Source: Pseudeuparius sepicola (Eukaryota; Arthropoda; Insecta; Coleoptera; Anthribidae). Taken from it: 64,000 nucleotides of DNA. This document shows, in pieces, positions 44,475-55,893 of this stretch (the first letter of the stretch is position 1; every line of letters begins with the position of its first letter). The notes under the pieces were generated by a model that searched no databases, had not been told where the DNA came from, and worked only from the letters and a program-made list of their open reading frames with translations. Made by a program: the position numbers and the translations under genes. Location: NCBI GenBank assembly GCA_963920635.1, contig OY987305.1:878001-942000 (forward strand), given 5' to 3'.

Positions 44475-45869
44475 TATATGGATACGTTATCTCTTTATTT
44501 TTAAGCTTTTTCCACTTTGGCATTTGTGAGTTTTTCACGCGATACAAAAAAATCTCACGTATATCATGGACTTGCGTCTTTAAAAGTAAGTAAGAAGGCC
44601 TCAATATAAAATTACAGTTTTGTTTTTTTATATTTGTTGCCTCTTATTTTCCAGTGCTCCAAACTGTGTCCTCCAAAGAAATGAAAGTTACTCGGAAAGT
44701 TCGCGTATCGAATGTTTACAAAGGAGAGTAAACAATCCGGCTTTTCTGTTATTAATACTCTTATTACGTCGAGATTAAACGTGTTCCAAAAGAACGATGA
44801 AGTCTGTAAGTGGTTTCCGTTTTCGCCAGCCAATATCGGACAAAAACTGTTTCGCATGGAGGCAAATACAAATAATATTGCAGGTGGAATTGTATAGGGT
44901 CCGGTGTTTGCTATACTTCCACCAGAGAGGGCAAACCTGGTCACTTCGCAGAGTACTGATTAAGTTGATTCTAGCACACGACCTCCGCTGTTTGCTTTGA
45001 CCCTTTTCTACCTTGATCCTTCATCTCGGATCATCGCTATTACGCAACCTTTGCACAATGGCGGAAAATTGAAATTTAATCAGTCTGCTCACAATAATCT
45101 GGCCAAACGTAACTAGATATCGCGTTCATTAGACGGCCTAGTCGAAGCTTAAATTCAAGCCATCGGTAGTCAGTGGGCGTTATGTGTTTGTCCGAATTAC
45201 AACAGCCTAACTGCACTAATTTCATATTTAGTCGGATTGGTCTGGAATACACCGTTGTTACAAAGTCCCAGATGCACCACAACCGACTTTCCAGTAATCC
45301 ACAATACATAAAAAAGTTTCTAGTACAAACTGGCAATATTTTCCGATAAATTCCCTCTATTTAAAATGTTTTCGTATTACGATTATTTGTCGACAAGTCA
45401 CATCACAGAATATCTGCGGCAAGCCATCTGCTAGTTGATAAACTAATTTAATACACTCAAACAGAAAATTACTGCGGATACCGGTGAAATTTCTCTATGA
45501 TGGAGTACGTCATAAGCGAATAGAGATATTAGGTGAAAAATGCTTTGTCATATTTCGGAAACGCTCGCAATTCATAACAGCAACATAACGCTCTAAAATG
45601 CAGTGCGGAAGGTCGTGGTATATTTCGAACGCCGCGCGTTACCTTATAGCGATATTTTTGGTGATATTAGAATGAAAGGCAAGTGATGAAACTTTTAATC
45701 AAGAACGTTTCCTTTGACCGACGGTATTTTGCTTTGTCTGAGAGTTTTAATGTATTTAAACGATTCGAAATACACCGACCGGCTGTCCGCCAGAATTATA
45801 CTAGTATCTGACGGAAAATTGGGTATTTTTGAAGTTGTGTTTTTTTAATGACGTTTACTTGTAAGTAGG
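44475..45869. other. unrecognised intronic sequence
   Basis: Overlapping open frames on both strands around 44612-45000 show no domain. No paired repeats seen. Confidence 0.4.
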
Positions 45870-46190
45870 TAATGGGACGGTTTGACGTTTATTCGACGTT
45901 TTGACGTTTACGTGACGTTTTCGTGACGTTTTGGTGCACGTTTTGATGTTTATGTGACGTTTTGGCGCACGTTTTGACGTTTGTGTGACGTTTTGGTGCA
46001 CGTTTTGACGTTTATGCGACGTTTTGACGTTTACGTCACGTTTTGGTGCACGTTTTGGCGCACGTTTTGATGTTTATGTGACGTTTTGGCGCACGTTTTG
46101 ACGTTTATGTGAAGTTTTGATGTTTGGTTACGGGACATTCTGACGGGCGTTTTAACGCGGATTTTTAAGTTTTCGACACGTTTTTAACAC
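45870..46190. repeat. 31-bp tandem satellite (TGACGTTTTGG-type)
   Basis: A basic unit of about 31 bp, TGACGTTTTGGYGCACGTTT followed by TGACGTTTATG, repeats with deletions and partial units. It is itself built from shorter ACGTTT-containing words. Unrelated to the 55-bp satellite at 359-905. Confidence 0.88.
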
Positions 46191-47693
46191 TTAGAGCGCA
46201 TCTAGAAAGAGACAGCTATATAATTACATCGGTTGGAGAGAGATAGCGATGGGTTAGACAAGGTCGGTAAATTATTTCTTAGCGGGGATCCGGGTTAACG
46301 GCCAGTTTTGAATTTCGCGCGGTGTGTAGCCACTTCGGAGAAGTGCAAATACGCAGAATGGCCAGCATGTTTGCGTAATTCACTTAGCACCCAGGCAATC
46401 AAGTTCCCTTACAATAAACAGCAAGTTTGCACTGGGGTGCACTTCAAAGTACCAAACTAAATATCGTAAGTAATCCTCATATCCCGGCTGTTTGCGGGGA
46501 ATATGAATTATCTTGGTCGGCGTCCTCCCGACCGGAATTTGTGTGCTTAGGTGCCTAAACACAAATATCGCTAAATATGGCAAACACCGCCGGACCGCCT
46601 AAACCGGATTAGTTGCTCATTCGACAAAGTGATCAAGAAAAAATTCGCCGCCGAGCAAAATGTTTTCCGTAGAAACGCGGATGATAATGCATTAATGGAG
46701 ATATCAAGTCGACTGTAAGTCGTAACTGTTGAGTTACGAGCCAGGAGTGTGGTTTCAGAAATGCATATTCGATGCCATGACAGTTTAGATAATAAAAGTA
46801 AAAAATGGCGTTCCTGTTCCCTTGCAAATGGGGGGTATGTGGTGAGTGTGCGGTTTATTTTCTTCCACCTGGGCCCGTCCTCTAGAAAAAGATGTATATC
46901 TTTTTTCGCGGACACCCCATCTATATTGTACACGTAATATTTTGCGACGCGTCCACTGAAGACCATTCTTCATCGGGTCATTCACATATCTGCGCCGACC
47001 ATAAACCTTTTGCCGTATGCTCTATAACTTTCTTATATATGTATTTATTTCGAATAAAGAATTCCCCCTCATTTATATAAAACAATATATAACGTTCGCC
47101 TGTAAGTTAGATAAATAACGGGTGAACGATAAATTCGCCGTGAAATATCTAAAAAATATACGACTATAACGTGTCCAACGGACAAAGGAGAGCTAAGCGT
47201 CTGATTTTATAGCGTGGAAAATTTGCTATTGATAACAGTTATTCAACCGGTTTACCTATGGATTCCGCTTCAGGCCGAGTGTCCCGCTGCTGATAAATCA
47301 GTAAACCATTGTTTCCTCCCGCCCGTGCCAGGCCATTTCCAAATGACCATAAAAACTGAACGATTTACACCGCACCGACACTTCCGATTGACTATAATAC
47401 CAAACAGAAGTTCTGGACCAAATGAACTTCACAAGCATTTTTTGAACCACGAGGATGTAAAAATTCGAGACCCCAAAACCGAAATTATCAAAAATCGATT
47501 TCTCAGCGTCTCAGCCGACGTGTTTCGACGCGCAGACTCCAAAAGGGGACCATCTCGAGCCGATCCGGAGTTACAACGAAAAAACCGAACGTCGAGTTTT
47601 CATCAGAAAATGGAAAATTCACTGGAAGCGTGACGAATATTTTCCCGAGATTTTCGGTGGGGTTAAACCCTTTGAAAACTAAAAAACGATTTG
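46191..47693. other. unrecognised intronic sequence
   Basis: Open frames of 131 codons (46571-46966, minus) and 139 codons (47214-47633, plus) exist but show no domain, signal peptide, duplication or splice pattern. I treat them as chance frames. Confidence 0.4.
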
Positions 47694-47788
47694 CACTTTG
47701 TTACACAGTGTCTCTCTGAATAGTGTGCTTCGTGTTGTACCGGGTGCGCATAAATTATATCCAATACCGTTGCCAATTTTGAGTAGTG

Positions 47789-47874
47789 ATGGTTTATCGC
47801 GGTTCTTATTGCAGTGCGGATGGCTGTAAAAGCAATTTAAAATCTGTATGTCCTTTCTTCGAATTCCCTGAAAG
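47789..47874 (+). pseudogene. THAP exon 1 of P-like transposase, copy 2
   Basis: Reads MVYRGSYCSADGCKSNLKSV CPFFEFPER before GTAAG, with C-x4-C ligands. It is about nine bases shorter than expected in the PKD segment. Exon 2 (from 48084: CQQWRKALGFGKDHKFANIA) then frameshifts to a stop before the C-x2-H pair. Confidence 0.75.
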
Positions 47875-48756
47875 GTAAGATTCAGTTTGACGTATAATTA
47901 AGAAAAATGTCTTAATTCATTTGTTTCTATAGTCATCGAAATATTATTATATTATTACATAATACTCGTATTATGCACAATATTACCTATATGATATACA
48001 TTGTATATGTTGAATAATATAAAGCCAACATGTCAAAGATGTGTTTCTTTCTTTGTTGTAAATAAAAATATTGATAATTGCAGATGTCAGCAATGGAGGA
48101 AGGCCTTAGGGTTCGGCAAAGACCATAAATTTGCGAATATTGCACATAAGAGAGGCACATAAACGTATAAAAATTTGTAAGGCACATTTTGATGACCAAT
48201 CATTAACTTCGCCAGGAAAAGTGTATAACAACTACTAAGCTTATGGTTAGAGGCATATTCGTATGCGTAATCTGGCAGGCAGAGACAAGTCAACAATATT
48301 TTGTGAACTAAAAGCCTATGAAGGCAGTTCAGGACCATTTGACAGTTTGACAGGACCTCCACGAGAATTTAGTGAATATATGTATAATCAATTTAGAAAA
48401 TATTTTCTTATCAAAATTTAATGACTTATCACATCAGGATATCTTATCTTATCTAAAGGAATTCCGATCAGTAAAATACATATATCCGGGTGCAAATGTT
48501 CCCCAAGACTATTTGGTTTCATTATATACTCGAGTTCGTATTTACTACACACTTAAATTTGCGAATAGGGAATTAAAAACCCAAAGACAAAATAAATCAA
48601 ATCCAAAACTTACCATTTTGCAAAACTTGTAAAATATGTAAATAATTTTGTTTGCTTCTAGGTACACACGTGTATATTTTTACTTAACCTATGTTTAGTT
48701 AGGTATATCTTGCGTTATTTAAACGGAAAAAGTAAAATACCTGCATTTTTATTATA

Positions 48757-49440
48757 CAAGGTGTTCGAAAAATAGACGGAGATATTTTAGAGGGTGATTC
48801 CCTGTTAAGAAATATGAAAAAAAGTTTCAAGATACAGGATGTTAAATAAAAAAAAATAAAACATGAAATTATTAATGTCTTAAAAATTATTTACTCGATT
48901 CTGTTGAAATTTGGCAATGTTATTTGTTGTATTAAGAGGCTAATTTCGCCCTAACTAGATTAAATTTATTAAGTCCAGTGGCGTCCCGGGGGGCACCTTA
49001 GCGAATATTATTATCAAAAAAATGTACGCCACTACCTTTTTTGTAACTTTAATATTTTTTGTTTGATTAAGCATCTAAAAATACAACTTCTTGTATTGTT
49101 TTCCTATCTCACTTCGTTTTCGAGAAAAAAAAAATAAAAACCGTTTTATTGCATGTCACTGGACAAAATTGGTTGTAGTGTACTTTATGTTATGATATTG
49201 GAAAAGTTGCAATAACACTCTTTCCTAGAAATGCTTTTGATTATTTGTTTTCCAAGGCACTTGTGATTTTTTTTTGCAAAAATTGATAAACCAATTTTGT
49301 CCAGTGACATGCAATATATTTAACATCCTGTATCTTGAAAACTCTGCATTTCCGGACCCATGTTTATAGAAACTTTTTTTCATATTTCTTAACAGGGAAT
49401 CACCCTCTAAAATATCTCCGTCTATTTTTCGAACACCCTG
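48757..49440. mobile_element. TA-flanked fold-back MITE, CAGGGTGTTCGAAAAATAG family
   Basis: This 684-bp element has inverted ends CA(A/G)GGTGTTCGAAAAATAG, then GAGATATTTTAGAGGGTG, flanked by TA. The empty site TTATTATACATATTATGC is kept in P-like copy 1 near 28055-28072. No coding sequence. A second inner inverted pair (TGCATGTCACTGGACAAAAT and complement) surrounds the centre. Confidence 0.92.
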
Positions 49441-49686
49441 TACATATTATGCTTCTTATTTTTCCGCTATACCTATTACTCTTATTGTGCATAATGGAAA
49501 GTCAATATAGAGGTGTCCCCGTATACGTATAACTTGGTGCAACCAGCTTTACGGTGTTTTGGATAGTCCACCCTCGTAAATAACGGAGTGGCGAGCTGAC
49601 ATTAATTTACGACCGGTCCCAAAAAATCGGCGGCTTTTCGACGACTTCAAAGGAGTGATCCGACTTATAGTGTTCTCTAGACTTTG

Positions 49687-50220
49687 GTGCAACCACCGTG
49701 TATACGTATACATAATGTGGTACGTATATCTCTTGCAACATACAGTGGGTGTCTAACGGAGTTTGTCGGGCTGGTTAACGCCGTTACGGCAAACCCGCGG
49801 CCTCCATAGTTTTTAATTAAATTCTATAGTCGCCGCCGTGCGAATACGTGCGTATCAACTAATTTTGTTAATTAAAGCATCGCAAACATTATATCACTTG
49901 CATGACGGTCGACCGTGAAACGTTGTTCTCGCGCGCACGCGTCGAAATTTTATGTGTGCGGTTTGCTGCCTGCTATTCGCAAACATTAGAACCCGCTCAT
50001 ATTTATTTGCGGTGTTTACGTTTGATCCAGTTAAATGTGGGATGCAGTTTGGAAATTGTGGATTTCGTACGGCGCCGCGAAAAATTGCCGGCGGTTGTTG
50101 TAACCGTCATTTTCATGATTAGGAGAGCTGGAATCGCGCAACATATGGGAACAGACCGCAGCTCTGCATTGGAAGCTTTCGGCCCTTGTATTTTTAACAT
50201 TGGAATTGTTTATGTTCGTA
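49687..50220. other. unrecognised intronic sequence
   Basis: No repeat pair or coding motif recognised. Overlapping frames at 49902-50339 have no domain. Confidence 0.4.
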
Positions 50221-52740
50221 TACTGTGTCCACCAAATAGTTCGCACCATAGGGGGGAAATTTTTAATTAATGTTTCATTTTGAAATTTAGTTTTGGGGTT
50301 ACCTTTTGCTTGAAAAAATATGAAAAATGACCCACTCAAACGTGGTCATGTGACTTTCGTCATCTTTCAAAAATGACATTTAAAAAAATATATCGCCAAA
50401 AATGGGTTTATTTGTTAAAATATCAAAATGTTTTACTTGAAAAAGTTGTTTCTTTTTCAATGTTACGTAAGTGTACCAAATTTGAACGCTCTAATAAAAG
50501 ATTTAGTTTTTTGTCAATTTTTACTATTTATGAAATTTCTGAAAATTTTAAAAACTCGTAACTTCTTAAAAATTATTCTATATCACTAGGTTGGTCATTC
50601 TATTAACTTTTTATTACTAATTACCGATAAGAATAGGTATTTTTCAATATAAAATGGTATTAACGCTTTAAAATTCTGTTACGTTTGCTGGAAAGTTGAT
50701 ATACCGTCCAGCATTTAGGGTATACATTTAGTTACATTACGTTTTCCAGTTCTAAATTGATGCCAAAATAATAATAAATTAAAATATCATCAAACTATTT
50801 TACGTATCTAAGCAATGTTCTTGACTCATGGAACAAATAGTTATTACATTAAGTTTAATAATTTCACATTAATCGATATTGATGAGTAGGCCATAGAGAG
50901 AATTGAAACAATTATTGCTTTTATTTTATAATTTAATACTCTTGAAAGAAGAATTTTACCATTTTCCGTTGACTGTACAAGACAAAAATTGAAATTGTTT
51001 AAATTTGACATATCGGCAAGTTGCTGAAATTTTTAATGCGCGACATCCGGTAAAAATGAACATAACTCGACTATGAGTAGAATTTTAGTAAAATTTAAAA
51101 CTACAGGTTCAGTTTTAAATAATTTTAAAAAACCTCGCAACCCTTGGAAAAAAAACTGAAGTAGTACGACATAATGTTCATTCTTCGGCTAATTTGGGAA
51201 ATACTGGATTCTTCATGTTGTGTCATGTCTAAACAAACATTATGTCGCACTTCAGTATCTTTCCAAGAGTTGTGAGGTTTTTTAAAATCATTTAAAACTG
51301 AACCTGTATTTAAAACTGAACCTGTATTTTACACATATTAAAACAATTTCAATTTTGTCTTGTACAATCAACATTTTTACAATTCTCAGTTTCAAGAGTA
51401 TTAAACTGTCAAATAAAAACAATTGCTTCAATTCTCTCCATGGCTACTCATCAATATCGATTAATGTGAAATTAAACTTAAAGGTAGTAATTATTCGTTC
51501 CATAAAAGTCCAGAATTTTGCTTAGATGCGTAAAACACTTTAATGTTATTTTAATTTGTTATTATTTTGGCATCAATTTAGAAGTGGAAAACTTAATGTA
51601 ACTAAATGTATACCCTAAATGCTAGACGGTACATCAACTTTGCAGCAAACACAACCGAATTTTAAAGCGTTAATATACCATTTTCTTTTGAGAAATACCT
51701 ATTCCTTTCTGCGATTAGTAATAAAAAGTTAATAGAATGATCAACCTAGCGATATAAAATAGTTTTTACGAAGTTACAAGTTTTTAAAATTTTCATACAT
51801 TTCATAAATATAGTCCAAAGCACGAAAGAAAACGTTTCTGAAGAATGCGGGCAGCGTTGCGAGATTTCCTATACGAGTAGTCGTTATTTATTGGCGAATA
51901 CAAGTTTTATCATATTGAAGCCGAATTTCTGAACTCTAATACCGAAAAAATAAAGCTCGCATCACGCGACCACTTACCCATTTTTGTTTATCATTTATAT
52001 TTAACGCGGTGTGATAAAACACCTATTATATTTCTTCAACATCGTCGCGTCTACCATCGCCTTTGAAATACGTCAACACAGCACTTCTACCAAGCAGTCG
52101 GCCAACGCGTTTTGTGCCTGTTTCTATAGTACGTAAAGTTAACTGCGTATTTGGCCTACCACACAGACCTCATTTTTTTAGGCCGCTGGCAAGTTTTTTC
52201 CGCCGGCTCAGAGAGCTCAGTGGCGTTTCGTATGTTCGGGAGTTAACGTGTGCAAAATGAGTAAACAGGGAAGAACGTTGCATTCTCAAGCACGAGAAAT
52301 AATTGCCAATGTTATAAGGGTTTGCCTTCCTCCATAGTCTAAGCCATCACCGTTAAGAATAATATTAACCATAAATTAAATAACAATTTATTATATGAAA
52401 ATTAAGTCAGTGAGTTACACAAAATTGAGCTACGCCCCTGAACTGTGACTAATTCTATAATATTTGCGAGTTCTTCCCCCTTACGTCGCACGCATTCTGC
52501 CGTAAGGAGGACTATAGTAAAAATTGGAAAAAACTAAATCTTTTATCAGAGCGTTCAAATTTGACACACTTACGTAGAATTGAAAAAGAAACAACTTTTT
52601 CAAATAAAACTTTTTGATATTTAAACAAATAAACCCATTTTTGGCGATATATTTTTTTAAATGTCATTTTTGACAGATAACGAAAGTCACATGACCATGT
52701 TTGAGTGGGTCATTTTTCATCTTTTTTCATATATGGCGTC
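50221..52740. mobile_element. large fold-back element, CTGTGTCCACCAAATAG family, copy 1
   Basis: The left arm 50221-51180 recurs inverted at 51200-51810 and 52515-52735, with the turn near 51190. Paired markers include TGACCCACTCAAACGTGGTC with its complement near 52690; CTTTTTATTACTAATTACCG with 51715; and ATTAATCGATATTGATGAGT with 51440. The right arm is interrupted by the element at 51811-52514, and the right terminus is lost. TA precedes the left end. A relative lies at 54181-55860, and the end resembles 62994. Confidence 0.8.
51811..52514. mobile_element. TA-flanked element with TAGTCC ends, copy 1
   Basis: This 704-bp element starts TAGTCCAAAGCACGAAAG, ends GGACTA and has a TA duplication. 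The opposite arm of the surrounding palindrome reads through (CATAAATAGTAAAAATTG in complement), giving the pre-insertion site. Near 52257 a start codon opens MSKQGRTLHSQAREIIANVI, resembling the N-terminus of insect IS630/Tc1-type transposase-like proteins, but it stops after about 28 codons. Copy 2 lies at 53279-53996. Confidence 0.85.
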
Positions 52741-52798
52741 TCGGATGGTTGCAAAGATCGCGAAATCTTACGTATGCCCTATTGATTGCATAAGTGTA

Positions 52799-52835
<37 letters not shown>

Positions 52836-53278
52836 ATGTATGTATGTTCCTCGACGTCGTTAAAAGCCAACGCGCGCGAATCGTCCGAAATAGATTTTTC
52901 CTTCAAGCAACATCAAATGGCCGCCGTCCCTCCTTAACGAGGGTTGGCCGTGTATACCCTTAGAGACACACATTTTGCATCCGGGCCGTTCTCCCATGCG
53001 GCCAAGAGGAGTAGTAAACCTCGCACACTTTTAACTGCCTGTTTGCATCGCGCGCGGGGGTAATTTGCTTCCGGATTTATGTTATTGTCGCGAAAATGTG
53101 TTTAAGATTCCCCCACCTTGCTTAATGTGCCTGAAATGTGTTTGCCCGGGTCAAAAACTATAATTTACCGCGGCCGCAGCGGCTTCGCCGGGCTTCATTA
53201 ACAAGGACAACGCGGTGCTCGCGAACGGTACACGCAGCACAACCGTTAACGCGTTTTTTCGACTTTCGTTCTGCGGTA
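52741..53278. other. microsatellite and unrecognised sequence
   Basis: (TG)n followed by (TATG)n at 52797-52846; otherwise nothing recognised. Confidence 0.6.
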
Positions 53279-53996
53279 TAGTCCAAAGCACGAAAGAAAA
53301 CGTTTCTAAAGAATGCGGGCAGCGTTGCGAGATTTCCGATACGAGTAGTCGTTATTTATTGGCGAATACAAGTTGTATCATATTGAAGCCGAATTTCTGA
53401 ACTCTGTGTTACAGAAAAAATAAAGCTCGCATCACGGGGCCACTTACCCATTTTTGTTTATCATTTATTTTTAACGCGGTGTGATAAAACACCTTTTATT
53501 TTTTCTTCAACATCATCGCGTCTACCATCGCCTTTGAAATACGGCAACACAGCACTTCTGCGAAGGAGTCGGCTGACAAAACCAGTTAGCCAACGCGTTT
53601 TGTGCCTGTTTCTATAGTACGTAAAGTTAACTGGGTATTTAGGCTACCATACAGACCTCATTTTTTAGACCGCTGGCAAGTTTTTTCCGCCGGCTCAGAG
53701 AGCTCAGTGGCGTTTCGTATGTTCGGGAGTTAACGTGTGCAAAATGAGTAAACAGGGAAGAACGTTGCATTCTCAAGCACGAGAAATAATTGCCAATGTT
53801 ATAAGGGTTTGCCTTCCTCCATAGTCTAAGGCATCACCGTTAAGAATAATATTAACGATAAATTAAATAACAATTATATGAAAATTAAGTCAGTGAGTTA
53901 CACAAAATTGAGCTACGCCCCTGAACTGTGACTAATTCTATAATATTTGCGAGTTCTTCCACCTACGTCGCACGCATTCTGCCGTAAGGAGGACTA
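53279..53996. mobile_element. TA-flanked element with TAGTCC ends, copy 2
   Basis: About 95% identical by eye to 51811-52514, same orientation, with its own TA flanks (GCGG|TA and TA|GCTATCC). It includes the same short frame MSKQGRTLHSQAREIIANVI from about 53744. A few small length differences, including GACAAAACCAGTTAGCCAAC near 53575. Confidence 0.85.
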
Positions 53997-54180
53997 TAGC
54001 TATCCTCAGTCACTTCGTCTCTTCAAATAATGCCAAAATTCAATTCCTTGACCCCGAAAACGTATAAAACGACATATCACTCGCTATCTTCAAATTCACC
54101 CCCACCCAACCACCTAAGTTTTACAATAATCTCTGTATACAGTCATTTATAGGAACTGTATCTTGTGACAATCACAAAAC

Positions 54181-55870
54181 ACCATAGGGGGAAATTTTTA
54201 ATTAATGTTTTAATTTAAAATTTAATTTTGGGGTTAGGTACCTTTTGTTTGAAAAAAGATGAAAAATGACCCACTTGAACCTGGTCATGTGACTTTTATT
54301 ATCTGTTCAAAATTACATTTAAAAAATATATTTATTTGTTAAAATATCAAAAAGTTTTTCTTGAAAAAAACTGTTTCTTTTTCAATTTTACGCAAGTGCA
54401 CCAAAATTTTAACGCTCTTTTATAAGATTTAATTTTTTATATTTTTTATGAAATTTCTGAAAATGTCACCGATAAGACTAGGTATTTTTTAAAAGAAAAT
54501 CATATTAATGCTTTAAAATTGTGCAAAGTTGATGCACCGTCTAGCATTTAGGGTATACATTTAGTTACATTACGTTTTCCAGTTCTAAATTGATCCTAAA
54601 ATAATAAAAAATTAAAATATCATCAAACTATTTTACGTATCTAAGCAAAATTCTTGACTTTTATGGAACAAATAATTATTACCTTTCAGTTTAATTTCAC
54701 ATTAATCGATATTGATGAGTAGGCCATGAAGAGAATTGAAGCAGTTGTTTTTATTTGACAGTTTAGTGCTCATGAAACTGAGAATGGTAAAAATGTCGAC
54801 TGTACAGGGTGGTCAGATAATAATGCAAAGTGATGTATCTCGGAAACTATTCGTCGTAGAGAGTTGCGGTAAAAAATTTTAGAATAAAGTGGCCAAGAGA
54901 AAAGATTTCCAAGATAGTCACCAGGGGGCGTAACCGCCATCTTAAACTTTTAAAGTGATTTTTCACTGAAATCCATCTAGTAATGTTACCAAAATAATAT
55001 ATGCTTTTTAAAGGTAAGCTTTAAATTCCAGTAATTTTTATTTAACACTTTTTGAAATATCTATTAAAATAAAGTGGTGTTGAGTGATTCAATGTTTTTT
55101 AACACCTGTAACTGCTAAATGACTGAACGGATTTTAGCAAACTTGGTCTCGTTGGAAAAAGCATATATTGGTCCATCAAACCCATCTTACCCGTGATATG
55201 TCTAAGTCTCAGGGTCTCAGTGATGCCTCTAGAGCGCGTTTTTTGATATAATAACAGAAAATTGCAAAATTGTCGAAAAAATTAAATGCAATAATATTAC
55301 TTTTTTTCATAAAGATGTAGTGAAATGATACCTAAATAGGCTAGTGAAAACCGTATCTCGATATCCTATTCCTAGCTGAAAATGTCAAAGGAAGAAAATT
55401 TAGTTTTATCATAAAATTTTAAAACGACGCTGTTACACCGGTATTTATTCTTATTTGTCTTTTTTAAAGATTTAATGATAAACTTTCATAATTTTATCAT
55501 TTTTTAATTATAAAAGTATACTTAGTTCAAAAAATAAAAAAAAAAAACGTGTAGGGGCATAATAATCAATGCATTTAATATGCAAGTGCAAGGTAGGCAA
55601 AATACGAAGGGTAGGCCATGGAGGAAAAACAAATGCCTAAAATCAACAAATAGTAAAAAACTAAATCTTTTATTAGAGCTTTCAAATTTGGTACACTTAC
55701 GTACAATTTAAAAAGAAACAACTTTTTCAAGTAAAACTTTTTGATATTTTAACAAATAAACCCATTTTAGGAAATATATATTTTTATAAATGTCATTTTT
55801 GACGGATAACGAAAGTCAAATGACCACATTTGAGTGGGTCATTTTTCATCTTCTTACAAGCAAAAGGTTA
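54181..55870. mobile_element. large fold-back element, copy 2, interrupted
   Basis: 54181-54805 matches the left arm of 50221-51180 with internal deletions. 55648-55865 matches its inverted outer arm. The CAGGGTGGTC-family element (54806-55647) lies between them, and the centre of the palindrome is lost. Confidence 0.78.
54806..55647 (+). mobile_element. Tc1/mariner-derived MITE, CAGGGTGGTC family, copy C
   Basis: TA|CAGGGTGGTCAGATAATAAT at the left; the body is colinear with copy A (11234-12100). The right end is lost. The insertion point corresponds to the TTGACTGTACAAG site kept at about 50975 in the other copy of the host fold-back. Confidence 0.8.
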
Positions 55871-55893
55871 CCCCGCCACAAAATGCTAAAATG

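Larger units (their letters stand above)
47694..49686 (+). mobile_element. P-superfamily element with THAP exons, copy 2 (5'-truncated)
   Basis: Aligns with 25151-25911 and 27825-28297. The right end CTCTAGACTTTG is intact, but the left about 130 bp with the inverted terminus is missing, so no target duplication can be read. It contains THAP exon 1 (47789-47874) and a damaged exon 2 (48084-48230). It lacks the DD41D insertion of copy 1 but carries its own MITE at 48757-49440. Confidence 0.85.

Noticed and set aside
46571..46966. 131-codon minus-strand frame
   Set aside because: No recognisable domain or homologous repeat, overlapped by frames on both strands; probably chance.
47214..47633. 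139-codon plus-strand frame
   Set aside because: No domain, no signal peptide, and composition like the surrounding intron.
50003..50339. Overlapping frames of about 100 codons on both strands
   Set aside because: Three frames overlap and part of the region is the left arm of a MITE; no protein motif.
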